A stretch of DNA of 36,638 bases. Origin: Streptomyces sp. Ru71 (GTDB taxonomy: Bacteria > Actinomycetota > Actinomycetes > Streptomycetales > Streptomycetaceae). This document shows, one piece after another, positions 7,263-15,810 of the stretch. Below the pieces are notes generated by a model. That model was not told where the DNA came from. It did no database searches and worked only from the letters and a program-made list of their open reading frames with translations. Every line of letters starts with the position of its first letter. Position 1 is the first letter of the stretch. Location of the stretch: NCBI RefSeq assembly GCF_002920535.1, contig NZ_PQSS01000074.1, positions 1 through 36,638 on the forward strand, in the 5' to 3' direction. The position numbers and the translations under genes are program-made.

Positions 7263-7319
7263 TGTATCGAAGACGTCCGTTGTATCGAGGACGCCCGTTG
7301 TATCGACGAGGACGCCCGT
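7263..7319. repeat. Three tandem copies of an 18-21 bp unit
   Basis: Units TGTATCGAAGACGTCCGT (7263-7280), TGTATCGAGGACGCCCGT (7281-7298) and TGTATCGACGAGGACGCCCGT-like (7299-7319, with a 3-base insertion). The third copy abuts and just reaches the stop codon of the deaminase gene. No function is evident. Confidence 0.7.
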
Positions 7320-7822
7320 CAGTAGTCGATGCGGTCGGCCTTGGCCAGCCACGCGTCGAACGGCGCCGTGCGGTTCGGCATCTCCAGGCGGTCGACCGGC
7401 ATGGGCCACAGCGACGCGGGCTTCTTGTCGAACAGATCGTAGAAGGCGCGGTCGTCGAAGCCGGCCACCGCGGCGTCGTCCCGGTCGGCGGCGAAGACGA
7501 CACGGTCGACCCGCGCCCACAGCGCCGAGGACAGACACATCGGACACGGCTCGCACGAGGTGACCAGGACGCAGCCCGCCAGCGAGAAGGTGCCGAGCTT
7601 CTGGCAGGCGGCGCGGATGGCGCTCACCTCGGCGTGCGCCGTGGGGTCCAGGTTCGCGGTGACCTGGTTGTGCCCGAGCGCGACGATCTCGCCGTCCTTG
7701 GCGATCAGGGCGCCGAACGGTCCGCCGCCGTTGGCCACACTGTTGGTGGCCAGCCCGATGGCCTCATCCATCCAGGCGCGCTCGAAGTCCTCGACGCTGG
7801 TTTCCTGGGCGTGCGCGGTCAT
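7319..7822 (-). CDS. Nucleoside/guanine deaminase family (cytidine-deaminase-like zinc enzyme)
   Basis: 167 residues starting MTAHAQETS, with an excellent ribosome site (AAGGAGAG) 5-6 bases upstream. Zinc-site motifs are complete: TAHAEVSAIRAA (His ligand and catalytic Glu) and TSCEPCPMC (two Cys ligands). The pattern PCPMCLSSALWARVDRVVFA and length favour guanine deaminase-like or other purine/nucleoside deaminases over tRNA adenosine deaminase. The reaction is hydrolytic removal of an exocyclic amine, in the cytosol. It has no regulon operator and is probably not part of the acyl-CoA pathway. Confidence 0.9.
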   Translation of the reverse strand: MTAHAQETSVEDFERAWMDEAIGLATNSVANGGGPFGALIAKDGEIVALGHNQVTANLDPTAHAEVSAIRAACQKLGTFSLAGCVLVTSCEPCPMCLSSALWARVDRVVFAADRDDAAVAGFDDRAFYDLFDKKPASLWPMPVDRLEMPNRTAPFDAWLAKADRIDY

Positions 7823-8143
7823 GGTCTCTCCTTGTTCTCGGCAGACGGGGGCCGGGGGCGCCGCCGAGGAGGCGGGCACCCGCGACGGGATCGACGCGGC
7901 TGGACGGCGCAGACGTGTTCGTGCCTAGGATCGAGCAGCTGTGCGGCACTGATTTCTTGCGTCGTCGCAACGTGTCTGTGGCCGTTGCAACTGGTACGAG
8001 GAGTACACAGCCAACCCGGTGGCGCGAGCTAGGAACGGAAGACATGAATGAGTCAGCAGGCCGGGACCGGTCCTTCATAGATTCCTACAGTCGCTGTTCC
8101 GGCAGGTCACTGTAGTCACGTACGGCGCGGATACCCTCCCCCC
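7823..8143. other. 321-bp intergenic region between divergent deaminase and PNPOx genes
   Basis: Divergent promoter region. I find no convincing coding frame, no regulon operator and no clear hairpin. GTCGCAACG and GTTGCAAC around 7967-7990 form a loose pair of similar motifs. A GGATACCCT close to the PNPOx start (about 8130) could serve as a -10 element, without a clear -35. Confidence 0.45.
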
Positions 8144-8812
8144 ATGGCAACCCAACTGCACGAGCTGCTGAGGTCACTGCGGGTGTGGGCCCCGGAGGTG
8201 ACCCGGCTGCCGCCGCTGGACCCGGCCGCCGCCCCCGCCGACCCGGTCGCCCTGTTCCAGGAGTGGTTCGCGGAAGCGGTGGCGGCCGGGCAGCCGGAAC
8301 CGCACACCATGGCGCTGGCCACCGCGGACGCGGAGGGCCGCCCGGACGCGCGGATCGTGATGCTGCACGGCGCCGACGCCGACGGCTGGGCCTTCGCCTC
8401 CCACTCCGTCAGCCGCAAGGGCCGCCAGCTCGCCGAGCGGCCGTATGCCGCCCTCTGCTTCTACTGGCCGGTGCTGGGCCGGCAGGTCCGGGTGCGCGGC
8501 CCCGTCACCGTGGCGCCGCCGGCCGAGGCGCGGGCGGATCTGCACGCCCGCTCCACGGGGGCGCTGGCGGCCGCGCTGACCGGCCGGCAGAGCGAGCCGC
8601 TGGAGTCCGTCGAGGAACTGCACCGCGCCTCGCAGGCCGCGTGGGACCGGGCCCGGCGCGAGCCGGACGCCGAGGCACCGACGTGGACGCTGTACCGGCT
8701 GCTCCCCGAGGAGGTGGAGTTCTTCCAGGGCGACGAGGCGCGACGGCACGTCCGGCTGGTGTACCGGCGCTCCGACGACGGCACCTGGGTCAGCCGGCTG
8801 CTGTGGCCGTGA
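8144..8812 (+). CDS. Pyridoxamine 5'-phosphate oxidase family protein (PdxH-like)
   Basis: 222 residues. The FMN-binding core of the PdxH type is visible: ALATADAEGRPDARIVMLHG, then ASHSVSRKGRQLAERPYAAL and FYWPVLGRQVRVRGPV. The C-terminal half aligns with the dimer/substrate domain, ending SRLLWP where true PdxH enzymes end in R-L-x-P, so it is a PdxH relative rather than certain PNP oxidase; it may act on pyridoxamine/pyridoxine phosphate or on another substrate. Its 3' end overlaps that of the convergent GNAT gene by 23 bp. Confidence 0.88.
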   Translation: MATQLHELLRSLRVWAPEVTRLPPLDPAAAPADPVALFQEWFAEAVAAGQPEPHTMALATADAEGRPDARIVMLHGADADGWAFASHSVSRKGRQLAERPYAALCFYWPVLGRQVRVRGPVTVAPPAEARADLHARSTGALAAALTGRQSEPLESVEELHRASQAAWDRARREPDAEAPTWTLYRLLPEEVEFFQGDEARRHVRLVYRRSDDGTWVSRLLWP

Positions 8813-9656
8813 ACTCCCACACCTCGAAGTCGGCCACCGGGCGGTAGCCGATCCGCTGGTAGAGGGCGTTGCTGGTGGGGTTGGCGAGGTCGGTGAAGAG
8901 GAGCACCTCGTCGGCGCCGGCGTCGAGCGCGGCCCGGCTGACCGTGGCGGTGGCGGCGCCGCCGTAGCCACGGCCGCGCAGGTCGGCCGGGGTGTAGACG
9001 GGGGCGACCCGGATCTGTCCGGCGATCAGCCGGGTCACGCCGGCCATGGCGACGGGGGTGCCGTCCGGGGCCTCCCAGAGGGTGACGCCGCCGTAGGCGA
9101 GACGGGAGTCGGCCCACGCCTCGGTGTCGCCCACGCGTTCCTCGCCGACGTCCCGCGCGAACTCGGCGAACCAGCGGGCGAGCAGGTCCCGGTCGGCGGC
9201 TTCGGCGACGCGGGCGCGGCCCGGCGGCAGCGGGTCGGGGACGGTCAGCTCGTCCAGGCGGTACAGCCGCTGCCGCTGGTGCGGCTCGGCCTTCGCGCCG
9301 GTGTAGCGCTGCCAGGCTTCGGCGAACGCGGCGGCCGTGTCCCGCTCGGCGGAGACACCGGACAGCTCGTGGCCGAGGGCGGCCAGGTGCGCGGCGAGCG
9401 CGTCGGCGTCGGTCTCGGACAGGCGGGTGAGGTTGGGCGGCCACGGGGGCGTGGCGACGAGGGCCGCCTCGACGCGGCCCGCGCGCTCCAGGACGCCGAA
9501 GACGGGGTCGCCGTCGCCGAAGGCCCGCAGGCCGCGGCGGCGCAGCCCGTCGGTGACGGTCAGCGCGACGGTGTGCTCGGCGGGCCGGGAGTGCAGGAAG
9601 GCGCCGGCGCGGTCGAGGAAGGCGTCCAGGTCACCGGTGATCCACCAGTCGCTCAC
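8790..9656 (-). CDS. GNAT-family N-acetyltransferase
   Basis: 288 residues from a GTG at 9656 that overlaps the stop of the preceding acetyltransferase gene by 4 bp (GTGA, 9653-9656). The C-terminal half is a GNAT domain: VAMAGVTRLIAGQIRVAPVYTP, then the acetyl-CoA loop DLRGRGYGGAATATVSRAAL and TDLANPTSNALYQRIGYRPV. The N-terminal half (about 140 residues) looks like a degenerate second GNAT domain. The acceptor substrate is unknown. It is coupled to the RimJ-like gene upstream. Confidence 0.88.
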   Translation of the reverse strand: MSDWWITGDLDAFLDRAGAFLHSRPAEHTVALTVTDGLRRRGLRAFGDGDPVFGVLERAGRVEAALVATPPWPPNLTRLSETDADALAAHLAALGHELSGVSAERDTAAAFAEAWQRYTGAKAEPHQRQRLYRLDELTVPDPLPPGRARVAEAADRDLLARWFAEFARDVGEERVGDTEAWADSRLAYGGVTLWEAPDGTPVAMAGVTRLIAGQIRVAPVYTPADLRGRGYGGAATATVSRAALDAGADEVLLFTDLANPTSNALYQRIGYRPVADFEVWEFTATAAG

Positions 9657-10261
9657 GCTCCGCTCCCGTTCTTCGCCTCCGCCGGCTCGGGGTCGGTGGC
9701 GAGGCGGGCGTGCAGATGGCAGTCGCGGAAGGCGTCCCGGCGGCCCTCCTGCCACATCGCGCCGCGCAGTGTCCCCTCGTAACGGAAGCCGCACCGCTCG
9801 GCGACCTTGCAGGACACCTCGTGGCCGACGGCGTGGTCGAGTTCCAGGCGGTACAGGCCGAGGTCGGTGAAGACCCAGCGGGCGGTGACGCCGAGCGCGC
9901 GGGTGGCGACGCCCCGGCCGCGCGCCTCGGGCAGCACCCAGTAGCCGACGATGGCGGAGCGCATGGCGCGGTCGATCCGGTTCACGCCGATGTGGCCGAG
10001 CGGCGCACCGCTGTCCGCGTCCTCGACGCAGAACGCCACCCCGGTCCCGGCCTCGGCCGCCTCGGCCTTGCTCTCCAGGGCGGCACGGGCGTCCGCAAGG
10101 TCCCTGATGGGCCGCTGCGGAGTGTTCCAGCGCTGGAACTCCGGATCCAGGCAGCCCCGCAGGAACGTCTCAGCATCGGCGTCCGAGAGGGGATCCCAGC
10201 GACGCAGACGCAGATCGCGGGCGCTTATGGCCGGACGAAGGGCGGTGGTGTCGGACGTCAT
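9653..10261 (-). CDS. GNAT acetyltransferase, RimJ/RimL type
   Basis: 202 residues starting MTSDTTALRPAISARDLRLRRW. RimJ/RimL-type features: GHIGVNRIDRAMRSAIVGYWVLPEARGRGVATRAL (split here as beta4 and the acetyl-CoA loop), then LYRLELDHAVGHEVSCKVAERCGF. These enzymes acetylate N-terminal amino groups of proteins or small amines. First gene of a two-gene unit with the GNAT gene at 8790-9656. An upstream 100-residue extension of the frame is low-complexity and was discarded. Confidence 0.9.
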   Translation of the reverse strand: MTSDTTALRPAISARDLRLRRWDPLSDADAETFLRGCLDPEFQRWNTPQRPIRDLADARAALESKAEAAEAGTGVAFCVEDADSGAPLGHIGVNRIDRAMRSAIVGYWVLPEARGRGVATRALGVTARWVFTDLGLYRLELDHAVGHEVSCKVAERCGFRYEGTLRGAMWQEGRRDAFRDCHLHARLATDPEPAEAKNGSGA

Positions 10262-10464
10262 CCGGTCATTGAACAACAGGGAGGGCGGCGGGCGGCGGGG
10301 AATTTCCGGGCCGGGACCGGGACGAAGGCCGGTGCGGGTCACAGGGAGGCCGCGCACCACGCTGCGGCGACGGCTCGTCCGGCTCTCGGGCGAGGCTGTT
10401 CCATCCCCACTGGCAGGAGCACCAGAGGGCCGCCCGGTCGGCGTTGACGGTCGTCCCCGCCCCC

Positions 10465-10872
10465 TCACCCCACGGGCCGGAACACCGGCACCGTCACCAC
10501 CCCCGCCCGGCGGAACGTCACCGTCAGTTCCTGGCCCGCCCGTAGGTCGCCCGGCGCGCACTCCACCAGCTCGGTCATCAGGCGGGGGCCCTCCGCCAGG
10601 TCGGCGACCGCGGGGACGTACGGGACGCGTTCGCCGAAGGGGGGCAGGTCGTTGCGGTGGACGACGGACCAGGTGTAGAGGGTGGCCCGGCCGCTCGCCC
10701 GCTCCCAGTCGACGTCCTCGCTCCAGCAGTGCGGGCAGAACTCGCGCGGGTAGTGGTGGGCCCGGCCGCAGGACCGGCAGCGGCGGATCAGCAGCAGGCC
10801 CCGGGCGGCGGCGTCCCAGTAGGGGCGGGTGAAGGCGTCCGGTTCGGGGATGTCGTACCGCGGCCCGGTCAT
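10465..10872 (-). CDS. DUF35 OB-fold protein with rubredoxin-like zinc ribbon
   Basis: 135 residues; ATG at 10872 overlaps the DoxX stop (ATGA, 10869-10872). The N-terminal zinc ribbon has cysteines 32, 35, 46 and 49 (CRSCG...CPHC), followed by an OB-fold (GRATLYTWSVVHR, then VPYVPAVADLAEGPRLMTELV). DUF35 proteins partner thiolase-superfamily enzymes; in the Ltp2-ChsH2 aldolase of steroid breakdown the DUF35 domain is needed for activity. Sharing an operator with the thiolase-like gene at 5938 suggests that the two products form such a complex even though the genes are 3.4 kb apart. The partnership is inference. Confidence 0.88.
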   Translation of the reverse strand: MTGPRYDIPEPDAFTRPYWDAAARGLLLIRRCRSCGRAHHYPREFCPHCWSEDVDWERASGRATLYTWSVVHRNDLPPFGERVPYVPAVADLAEGPRLMTELVECAPGDLRAGQELTVTFRRAGVVTVPVFRPVG

Positions 10873-11318
10873 CCGAACCAGCCCAGCGCCGCGTCCAGCG
10901 ACCAGCCCTGCCACGCCATCCCGAACAGACCGACCAGGGAGATCAGCGCCATCATGGCGTTCTGCCCCTGCTCGGCCCAGTCGTGGATCATCAGCACGAA
11001 GTACAGCGCGTTCAGCAGCAGCCCGGCGAGCAGCGCCACCGGCGTGAGGAAGCCGGCGGTCAGGCCGAGCCCCAGGGCCAGTTCGGCGCCGCCGACGACG
11101 TACGCCATGGCGCGCGGCCGGGGTGCGACGACCCGCTCGAAGCCGGAGCGGACGGCGCTCCAGCGGTGCCGTGCGGCGATGTCGGCCGCCCAGGCGATGC
11201 CGGCCCCCTCGAACCAGCTCTTCCTGTCCTTGTGCCGCCAGCTCTCCAGCCACCACAGCCCGAGCCCGATCCGCAGCACCGCCAGCCAGTGCGGGCCACT
11301 GAGTCCGATCGTGTCCAT
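10869..11318 (-). CDS. DoxX-family membrane protein
   Basis: 149 residues starting MDTIGLSGPHWLAVLRIGLGLWW; about four membrane segments with the DoxX/DoxD motif pattern (FE near residue 35, GGAELALGLGLTAGFLTPVALLAGLLL, then HDWAEQGQN). DoxX-like proteins are small integral membrane proteins, some linked to quinone-dependent redox or stress reactions. First gene of the DoxX-DUF35 unit. The start codon is only 6 bases from a perfect operator (11325-11337), so the mRNA is probably leaderless and tightly repressed. Confidence 0.85.
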   Translation of the reverse strand: MDTIGLSGPHWLAVLRIGLGLWWLESWRHKDRKSWFEGAGIAWAADIAARHRWSAVRSGFERVVAPRPRAMAYVVGGAELALGLGLTAGFLTPVALLAGLLLNALYFVLMIHDWAEQGQNAMMALISLVGLFGMAWQGWSLDAALGWFG

Positions 11319-11324
11319 GGTTTC

Positions 11325-11337
11325 TGACGGTACGTCA
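11325..11337. promoter_or_regulatory. Regulon operator, site 3 (TGACGGTACGTCA)
   Basis: Perfect palindrome TGACG-N3-CGTCA with flanking C and G (CTGACGGTACGTCAG), context TTTC...GATC. It lies 6 bases upstream of the DoxX start codon (minus strand) and about 150 bp upstream of the divergent FAD monooxygenase. Confidence 0.8.
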
Positions 11338-11486
11338 GATCGCCGGAAATGCCGAGAGTCCGGGAAGGGCGGCTGCCGCGCGACGCCCGCCCGGGACGCC
11401 GGGATCTTCACACTCGTGATCAATCCGCAACCAATTCCGGTCTTGACCGAGACCCATCAACCCGGGGCGTGATTACGCTCGCGCTC

Positions 11487-12698
11487 ATGGCCGACTCCAC
11501 CGCGTCCCCGTCCCCCGCGCACCCGGCGCCGTCCACCCCGGCGGACCGCCCCGTGTACGTCGTCGGCGGCGGGCCCGGCGGCCTGGCCGTCGCGTACGCG
11601 CTGCGCGCCCGCGGGGTGCGGGCCGTCGTGCTGGAGCGGGCCGACCGGGTCGGCACGTCCTGGCGGCGCCACTACGACCGGCTGCACCTGCACACCACCC
11701 GGCGCCTGTCGGCCCTGCCGGGGCTGCCGATGCCGCGCCGGTTCGGGCGCTGGGTGGCCCGGGACGACGTGGTGCGCTACCTGGAGAAGTACGCCGAGCA
11801 CCACGAACTGGAGATCGTCACCGGCGTCGAGGTCTCCCGCGTCGACCGCACCCCCGACGGCACCGGCTGGCTGCTGCGCGCCACCGGCGGGCGGGAGCTG
11901 ACCGGCGCCGCGGTCGTCGTCGCCACCGGCTTCAACCACACGCCGTACGTCCCCGACTGGCCCGGCCGCACGTCGTACACCGGGGAGTTCCTGCACGCCT
12001 CCCACTACCGCAACCCCGGGCCGTACGCCGGCCGGGACGTCCTGGTCGTCGGCGTCGGCAACACCGGCGCCGAGATCGCCGTCGACCTGGTGGAGGGCGG
12101 CGCCGCCCGGGTGCGGCTCGCGGTGCGCACCGCCCCGCACATCGTGCGCCGCTCGACCGCCGGCTGGGCCGCCCAGTACACCGGCGTGCTGGTCCGGCGG
12201 CTGCCGGTGCCGCTGGTGGACGCCCTCGCCCGGCCGCTGGCCCGGCTCAGCGTGCCCGACCTGTCCGCGCACGGCCTGCCCCGCCCGGACACCGGCCTGT
12301 ACAGCAGGGTCACCGAGGGCGCGATCCCCGTGCAGGACGTCGGGCTGATCGACGCGGTGCGCAAGGGCCGGGTCGAGGTCGTCGCCGCCGTCGAGGGCTT
12401 CGAGGACGGCAAGGTGGTGCTCGCCGACGGCAGCCGGATCGAGCCGGACGCCGTGGTCGCCGCCACCGGATACGTCCGCGGGCTCCAGGACCTGGTCGGC
12501 CACCTCGGCGTGCTCGACGCGCGCGGCCGGCCCGTCGCGCACGGCGCCCGCAGCCCGCAGGGCGCCCCGGGGCTGTACTTCACCGGCTTCACCAACCCGA
12601 TCAGCGGCATGCTCCGGGAGCTGGCGAGGGACGCGGTGCGGATCGCGAAGGCCGTCACCCGGGACGGCGGTGCGCGGATCTCCCGGCTGCCGCTCTGA
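11487..12698 (+). CDS. FAD/NAD(P)-dependent oxidoreductase, flavin-containing monooxygenase type
   Basis: 403 residues. First dinucleotide site VVGGGPGGLAVAYALR (residues 25-40), second VVGVGNTGAEIAVDLV, an ATG motif (VVVATGFNHTPYVPDW) and an FMO/BVMO-like fingerprint around GEFLHASHYR. Such enzymes use NADPH and oxygen to hydroxylate or insert oxygen into organic substrates, or act as reductases. It is divergent from DoxX, with site 3 between them, but 150 bp from its own start, so regulation by the same repressor is possible, not shown. An N-terminal 20 residues are Ser/Pro/Ala-rich. Confidence 0.88.
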   Translation: MADSTASPSPAHPAPSTPADRPVYVVGGGPGGLAVAYALRARGVRAVVLERADRVGTSWRRHYDRLHLHTTRRLSALPGLPMPRRFGRWVARDDVVRYLEKYAEHHELEIVTGVEVSRVDRTPDGTGWLLRATGGRELTGAAVVVATGFNHTPYVPDWPGRTSYTGEFLHASHYRNPGPYAGRDVLVVGVGNTGAEIAVDLVEGGAARVRLAVRTAPHIVRRSTAGWAAQYTGVLVRRLPVPLVDALARPLARLSVPDLSAHGLPRPDTGLYSRVTEGAIPVQDVGLIDAVRKGRVEVVAAVEGFEDGKVVLADGSRIEPDAVVAATGYVRGLQDLVGHLGVLDARGRPVAHGARSPQGAPGLYFTGFTNPISGMLRELARDAVRIAKAVTRDGGARISRLPL

Positions 12699-12748
12699 CC
12701 ACTCTTTGCCTGCACGCCCGTTCCTGACCCGGCCTCAACTCGCTAATC

Positions 12749-12761
12749 TGACGATGTGTCA
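12749..12761. promoter_or_regulatory. Regulon operator, site 4 (TGACGATGTGTCA)
   Basis: Left half exact, right half TGTCA instead of CGTCA; flanked by C and G, in the context AATC...GTTA. A second partial palindrome, TGACCGTCA, follows at 12768-12776. The start codon of the CoA ligase gene is at 12797. Confidence 0.65.
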
Positions 12762-12796
12762 GTTACCTGACCGTCACGACGAGAGCGGGCGGACCG

Positions 12797-15022
12797 ATGC
12801 TTGGATCAACCCACGGCACCCTCACCACCGACTCCCGCCGGGCCCGGGTCATCGCGTGCGGTGAACCCCCCGCGCCCGCCGTCCACGGCCGGCCCGCCGA
12901 CGCCGGCGACCTCGACGTCAGCGGCCGTCCGCTGTACGCCGACGCCCCCGACCTCGACCGCTTCTTCCGCCCCGAGTCCGTCGCCGTGATCGGCGCCTCG
13001 GACGCCGAGGGCCGGCCCCACACCGGCATCACCCGCCGGCTGCTCACCTGGGCCGAGCGGGTCGGCGCGCGCCTGCACCCGGTGCATCCCACCCGCGCGG
13101 ACGTCTTCGGCCTGCCCTGCGTCCCGACCGTCGCCGAGCTGCCCGAACAGGTCGACCTCGCCGTGCTGCTGGTCGCCGAACCCCTGCCCGTGATCGAGCA
13201 ACTGGCCGACGCCAAGGCCCGGTTCGCGGTCGTCTTCGCCTCCGGTTTCGCCGAGACCGGACCGCGCGGCGCCGCCGCGCAGGAACGGCTCGCCCAGGCG
13301 GTGCGGCGCTCCGGGATGCGGCTGCTCGGCCCGAACACCAACCTCAACGCCTTCGAGCACTTCCGCGACGACCTCGACGGTCCGGCCATCGCCCTGATCA
13401 CCCAGTCCGGCCACCAGGGCCGCCCGGTCTTCGCCCTCCAGGAGAACGGCGTCCGGCTGTCCCACTGGGCGCCCACCGGCAACGAGGCCGACCTGGAGAC
13501 CGCCGACTTCCTGGCCTACTTCGCCGAGCGGCCCGAGGTCGGTGCCATCGCGGCCTACATCGAGGGCCTCAAGGACGGCCGCGCCTTCCTGCTCGCCGCC
13601 GACCGGGCCGCCCGGCGCGGGGTGCCGGTGGTCGCCGTCAAGGTGGGCCGCACCGAGACCGGCGCGCGCACGGCCGCCTCCCACACCGGCAAGCTGACCG
13701 GCGCGGACGCGGTGGTGGACGCGGCGATGCGGCAGTTCGGGGTGATCCGGGTCGACGCGCTCGACCAGCTCCAGGACACCGCCACCCTGCTGGCCCGGGC
13801 CCGGCCCCCGCGAGCCGACGGGGTCGCCGTCTACGCCATCTCGGGCGGCACCGGCGCGCACGTCGCCGACCTCGCGGCAGCGGCGGGCCTGCACCTGCCC
13901 GAGCTGTCACCGGCCCGGCAGGCGGAGCTGCACCAGTGGATACCGCCGTATCTGAGCGTGGCGAACCCCGTCGACAGCGGCGGGCACCCGGTCGGCGACG
14001 AGCGCGGCCGGAAGATCATCGACGCGCTGCTCGACGACCCCGGCATCGGGGTGCTGATCTGCCCGGTCACCGGGCCCTTCCCGCCGCTGAGCGACCGGCT
14101 GGTGCGGGACCTGGTGGACGCGGCCGAGCGGACGGACAAGCTGGTGTGCGTGGTGTGGGGCTCGCCCGTCGGCACCGAACCGGCCTACCGGGACGTCCTG
14201 CTGGGCTCCTCGCGGGTGGCGACCTTCCGCACGGTCGGCAACTGCCTCGCCGCCGTGCGCGCCTGGCTCGGCCACCACCGCTTCACCGCAGGCTACCGCT
14301 CCCCCTTCGACGAGGCGCCGCGCACCCCGTCGCCGTCCTTCCGCAAGGCACGTGAACTGCTGCGCCCGGGCGAGCAGCTGAGCGAGCACGCGGCCAAGCA
14401 GCTGCTGCGGGCCTACGGCATCCGGGTGCCGCGCGAGCAGCTGGTCACCAGCGCGGCGGCGGCCGTGCGGGCGGCGGGTCTGGTGGGCTATCCGGTCGTG
14501 ATGAAGGCGTCCGGCGCGCGCATCGCCCACAAGACCGAGCTGGGCCTGGTGAAGATCGGCCTGACCTCGGCCAGCCAGGTCCGCGACGCCTACCGGGAGC
14601 TGACCGACATCGCCCGTCACGAGGGTGTCGCGCTGGACGGCGTCCTGGTGTGCCAGATGGTCGAGCGGGGCGTGGAGATGGTCGTCGGTGTCGCGCACGA
14701 CGAGCTGTTCGGGCCGACGGTGACGGTCGGGCTCGGCGGGGTGCTGGTGGAGGTGCTGCGCGACGCGGCCGTACGGGTGCCGCCGTTCTCGGAGGAGCAC
14801 GCCCGGGACATGCTCGGCGAACTGCGCGGGCGGGCCCTGCTGGACGGGGTGCGGGGGCGGCCGCCGGCCGACGTCGACGCGTTGGTGGAGGTCGTTCTGC
14901 GGGTGCAGCGCATGGCGCTGGAACTGGGTGACCGCGTCGCCGAGTTGGAGATCAACCCGCTGATGGTGCTGCCGGCCGGGCAGGGCGCGGTGGCGCTGGA
15001 CGCGCTGGCGGTGTGCCGGTGA
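12797..15022 (+). CDS. Acetate--CoA ligase family protein (ADP/NDP-forming acyl-CoA synthetase)
   Basis: 741 residues with the single-chain ADP-forming architecture: CoA-binding Rossmann domain (FFRPESVAVIGAS at about 57-69), ligase/CoA domains with ITQSGHQG (201-208) and the phosphohistidine region AASHTGKLTG (His296), then a C-terminal ATP-grasp domain (LVGYPVVMKASGARIAHKTE and AELEINPLMVLP). It forms an acyl-CoA from acid, CoA and ATP, or runs in reverse to recover ATP. The first 50 residues are an extra low-complexity stretch, so a later start cannot be excluded. Its stop overlaps the next gene by 4 bp. Confidence 0.88.
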   Translation: MLGSTHGTLTTDSRRARVIACGEPPAPAVHGRPADAGDLDVSGRPLYADAPDLDRFFRPESVAVIGASDAEGRPHTGITRRLLTWAERVGARLHPVHPTRADVFGLPCVPTVAELPEQVDLAVLLVAEPLPVIEQLADAKARFAVVFASGFAETGPRGAAAQERLAQAVRRSGMRLLGPNTNLNAFEHFRDDLDGPAIALITQSGHQGRPVFALQENGVRLSHWAPTGNEADLETADFLAYFAERPEVGAIAAYIEGLKDGRAFLLAADRAARRGVPVVAVKVGRTETGARTAASHTGKLTGADAVVDAAMRQFGVIRVDALDQLQDTATLLARARPPRADGVAVYAISGGTGAHVADLAAAAGLHLPELSPARQAELHQWIPPYLSVANPVDSGGHPVGDERGRKIIDALLDDPGIGVLICPVTGPFPPLSDRLVRDLVDAAERTDKLVCVVWGSPVGTEPAYRDVLLGSSRVATFRTVGNCLAAVRAWLGHHRFTAGYRSPFDEAPRTPSPSFRKARELLRPGEQLSEHAAKQLLRAYGIRVPREQLVTSAAAAVRAAGLVGYPVVMKASGARIAHKTELGLVKIGLTSASQVRDAYRELTDIARHEGVALDGVLVCQMVERGVEMVVGVAHDELFGPTVTVGLGGVLVEVLRDAAVRVPPFSEEHARDMLGELRGRALLDGVRGRPPADVDALVEVVLRVQRMALELGDRVAELEINPLMVLPAGQGAVALDALAVCR

Positions 15023-15807
15023 GCGGGACGGTACGGCAGGAGTCGCGCGACGGCGTCTCCTACGTCACCCTCGACCGGCCCGAGGCGCTCAACGCCCTCA
15101 CCCCCGACCTGCGTGACCGCCTGATCGCACTCCTGGACGAGGCCTCCGCCGACCCCGGCGTCCGTGCCGTGGTCCTCACCGGCACCGGGCGGGGCTTCTG
15201 CGCCGGCGCCGACCTGCGGGGCGGGGCGGCCACGCGGGAACAGCTCCCCGGAGACGTCGCCCGCATCCTGCGCCTGGGCGCCCAGCGCCTGATCGCCGCC
15301 GTACTGGACTGCGAGAAACCGGTGATCGCGGCGGTCAACGGCACGGCGGCCGGCCTGGGCGCGCACCTCGCGCTGGCCTGCGACCTCGTCCTCGCCGCCG
15401 AGTCGGCCCGTTTCATCGAGGTGTTCGTACGGCGCGGACTCGTCCCCGACGGTGGCGGCGCGTACCTCCTCCCCCGGCTGATCGGCCCGCAACGAACGAA
15501 GGAGCTGCTGTTCTTCGGTGACGCGCTCGGCGCCGCCGACGCCGAACGCCTCGGGCTGGTCAACCGGGTCGTCCCGGACGCCGACCTGCCGAAGACGGCG
15601 GCGGCCTGGGCCGAACGCCTCGCCACCGGCCCGACCCGCGCCCTGGCCCTGACCAAGCAGCTCGTCAACGCCTCCCTGGACACCGACCGCGCGACGGCGT
15701 TCGCGGCGGAGGCGGCGGCACAGGAGATCAACATGACGACCCGGGACGCCCACGAGGGCCTCCGGGCATTCACCGAACGCCGCCCTCCCGGGTTCCGGGG
15801 GCGGTGA
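15019..15807 (+). CDS. Enoyl-CoA hydratase/isomerase family, PaaG-like
   Basis: 262 residues from GTG 15019 (overlap GTGA with the upstream stop; GTG 15013 is an alternative). Crotonase fold: LDRPEALNAL, oxyanion-hole segment GTGRGFCAGADL and NGTAAGLGAHLALACD. The two catalytic glutamates of true hydratases are missing (His116 and a Phe-region residue stand there), while Asp144 in GLVPDGGGAYLLPRL matches the catalytic Asp of the PaaG isomerase group. It therefore more likely isomerises an enoyl-CoA or epoxy/oxepin-type CoA ester than hydrates one. Co-transcribed with the CoA ligase. Confidence 0.88.
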   Translation: MSGTVRQESRDGVSYVTLDRPEALNALTPDLRDRLIALLDEASADPGVRAVVLTGTGRGFCAGADLRGGAATREQLPGDVARILRLGAQRLIAAVLDCEKPVIAAVNGTAAGLGAHLALACDLVLAAESARFIEVFVRRGLVPDGGGAYLLPRLIGPQRTKELLFFGDALGAADAERLGLVNRVVPDADLPKTAAAWAERLATGPTRALALTKQLVNASLDTDRATAFAAEAAAQEINMTTRDAHEGLRAFTERRPPGFRGR

Positions 15808-15810
15808 GCG

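Noticed and set aside
7915..8115. 66-codon frame upstream of the PNPOx gene
   Set aside because: No ribosome site, weak third-position bias and no recognisable motif; treated as intergenic.
12768..12776. TGACCGTCA as a full second operator before the CoA ligase
   Set aside because: Spacing between half-sites is 1 rather than 5 bases (TGAC-N5-GTCA in real sites); kept only as a note to site 4.
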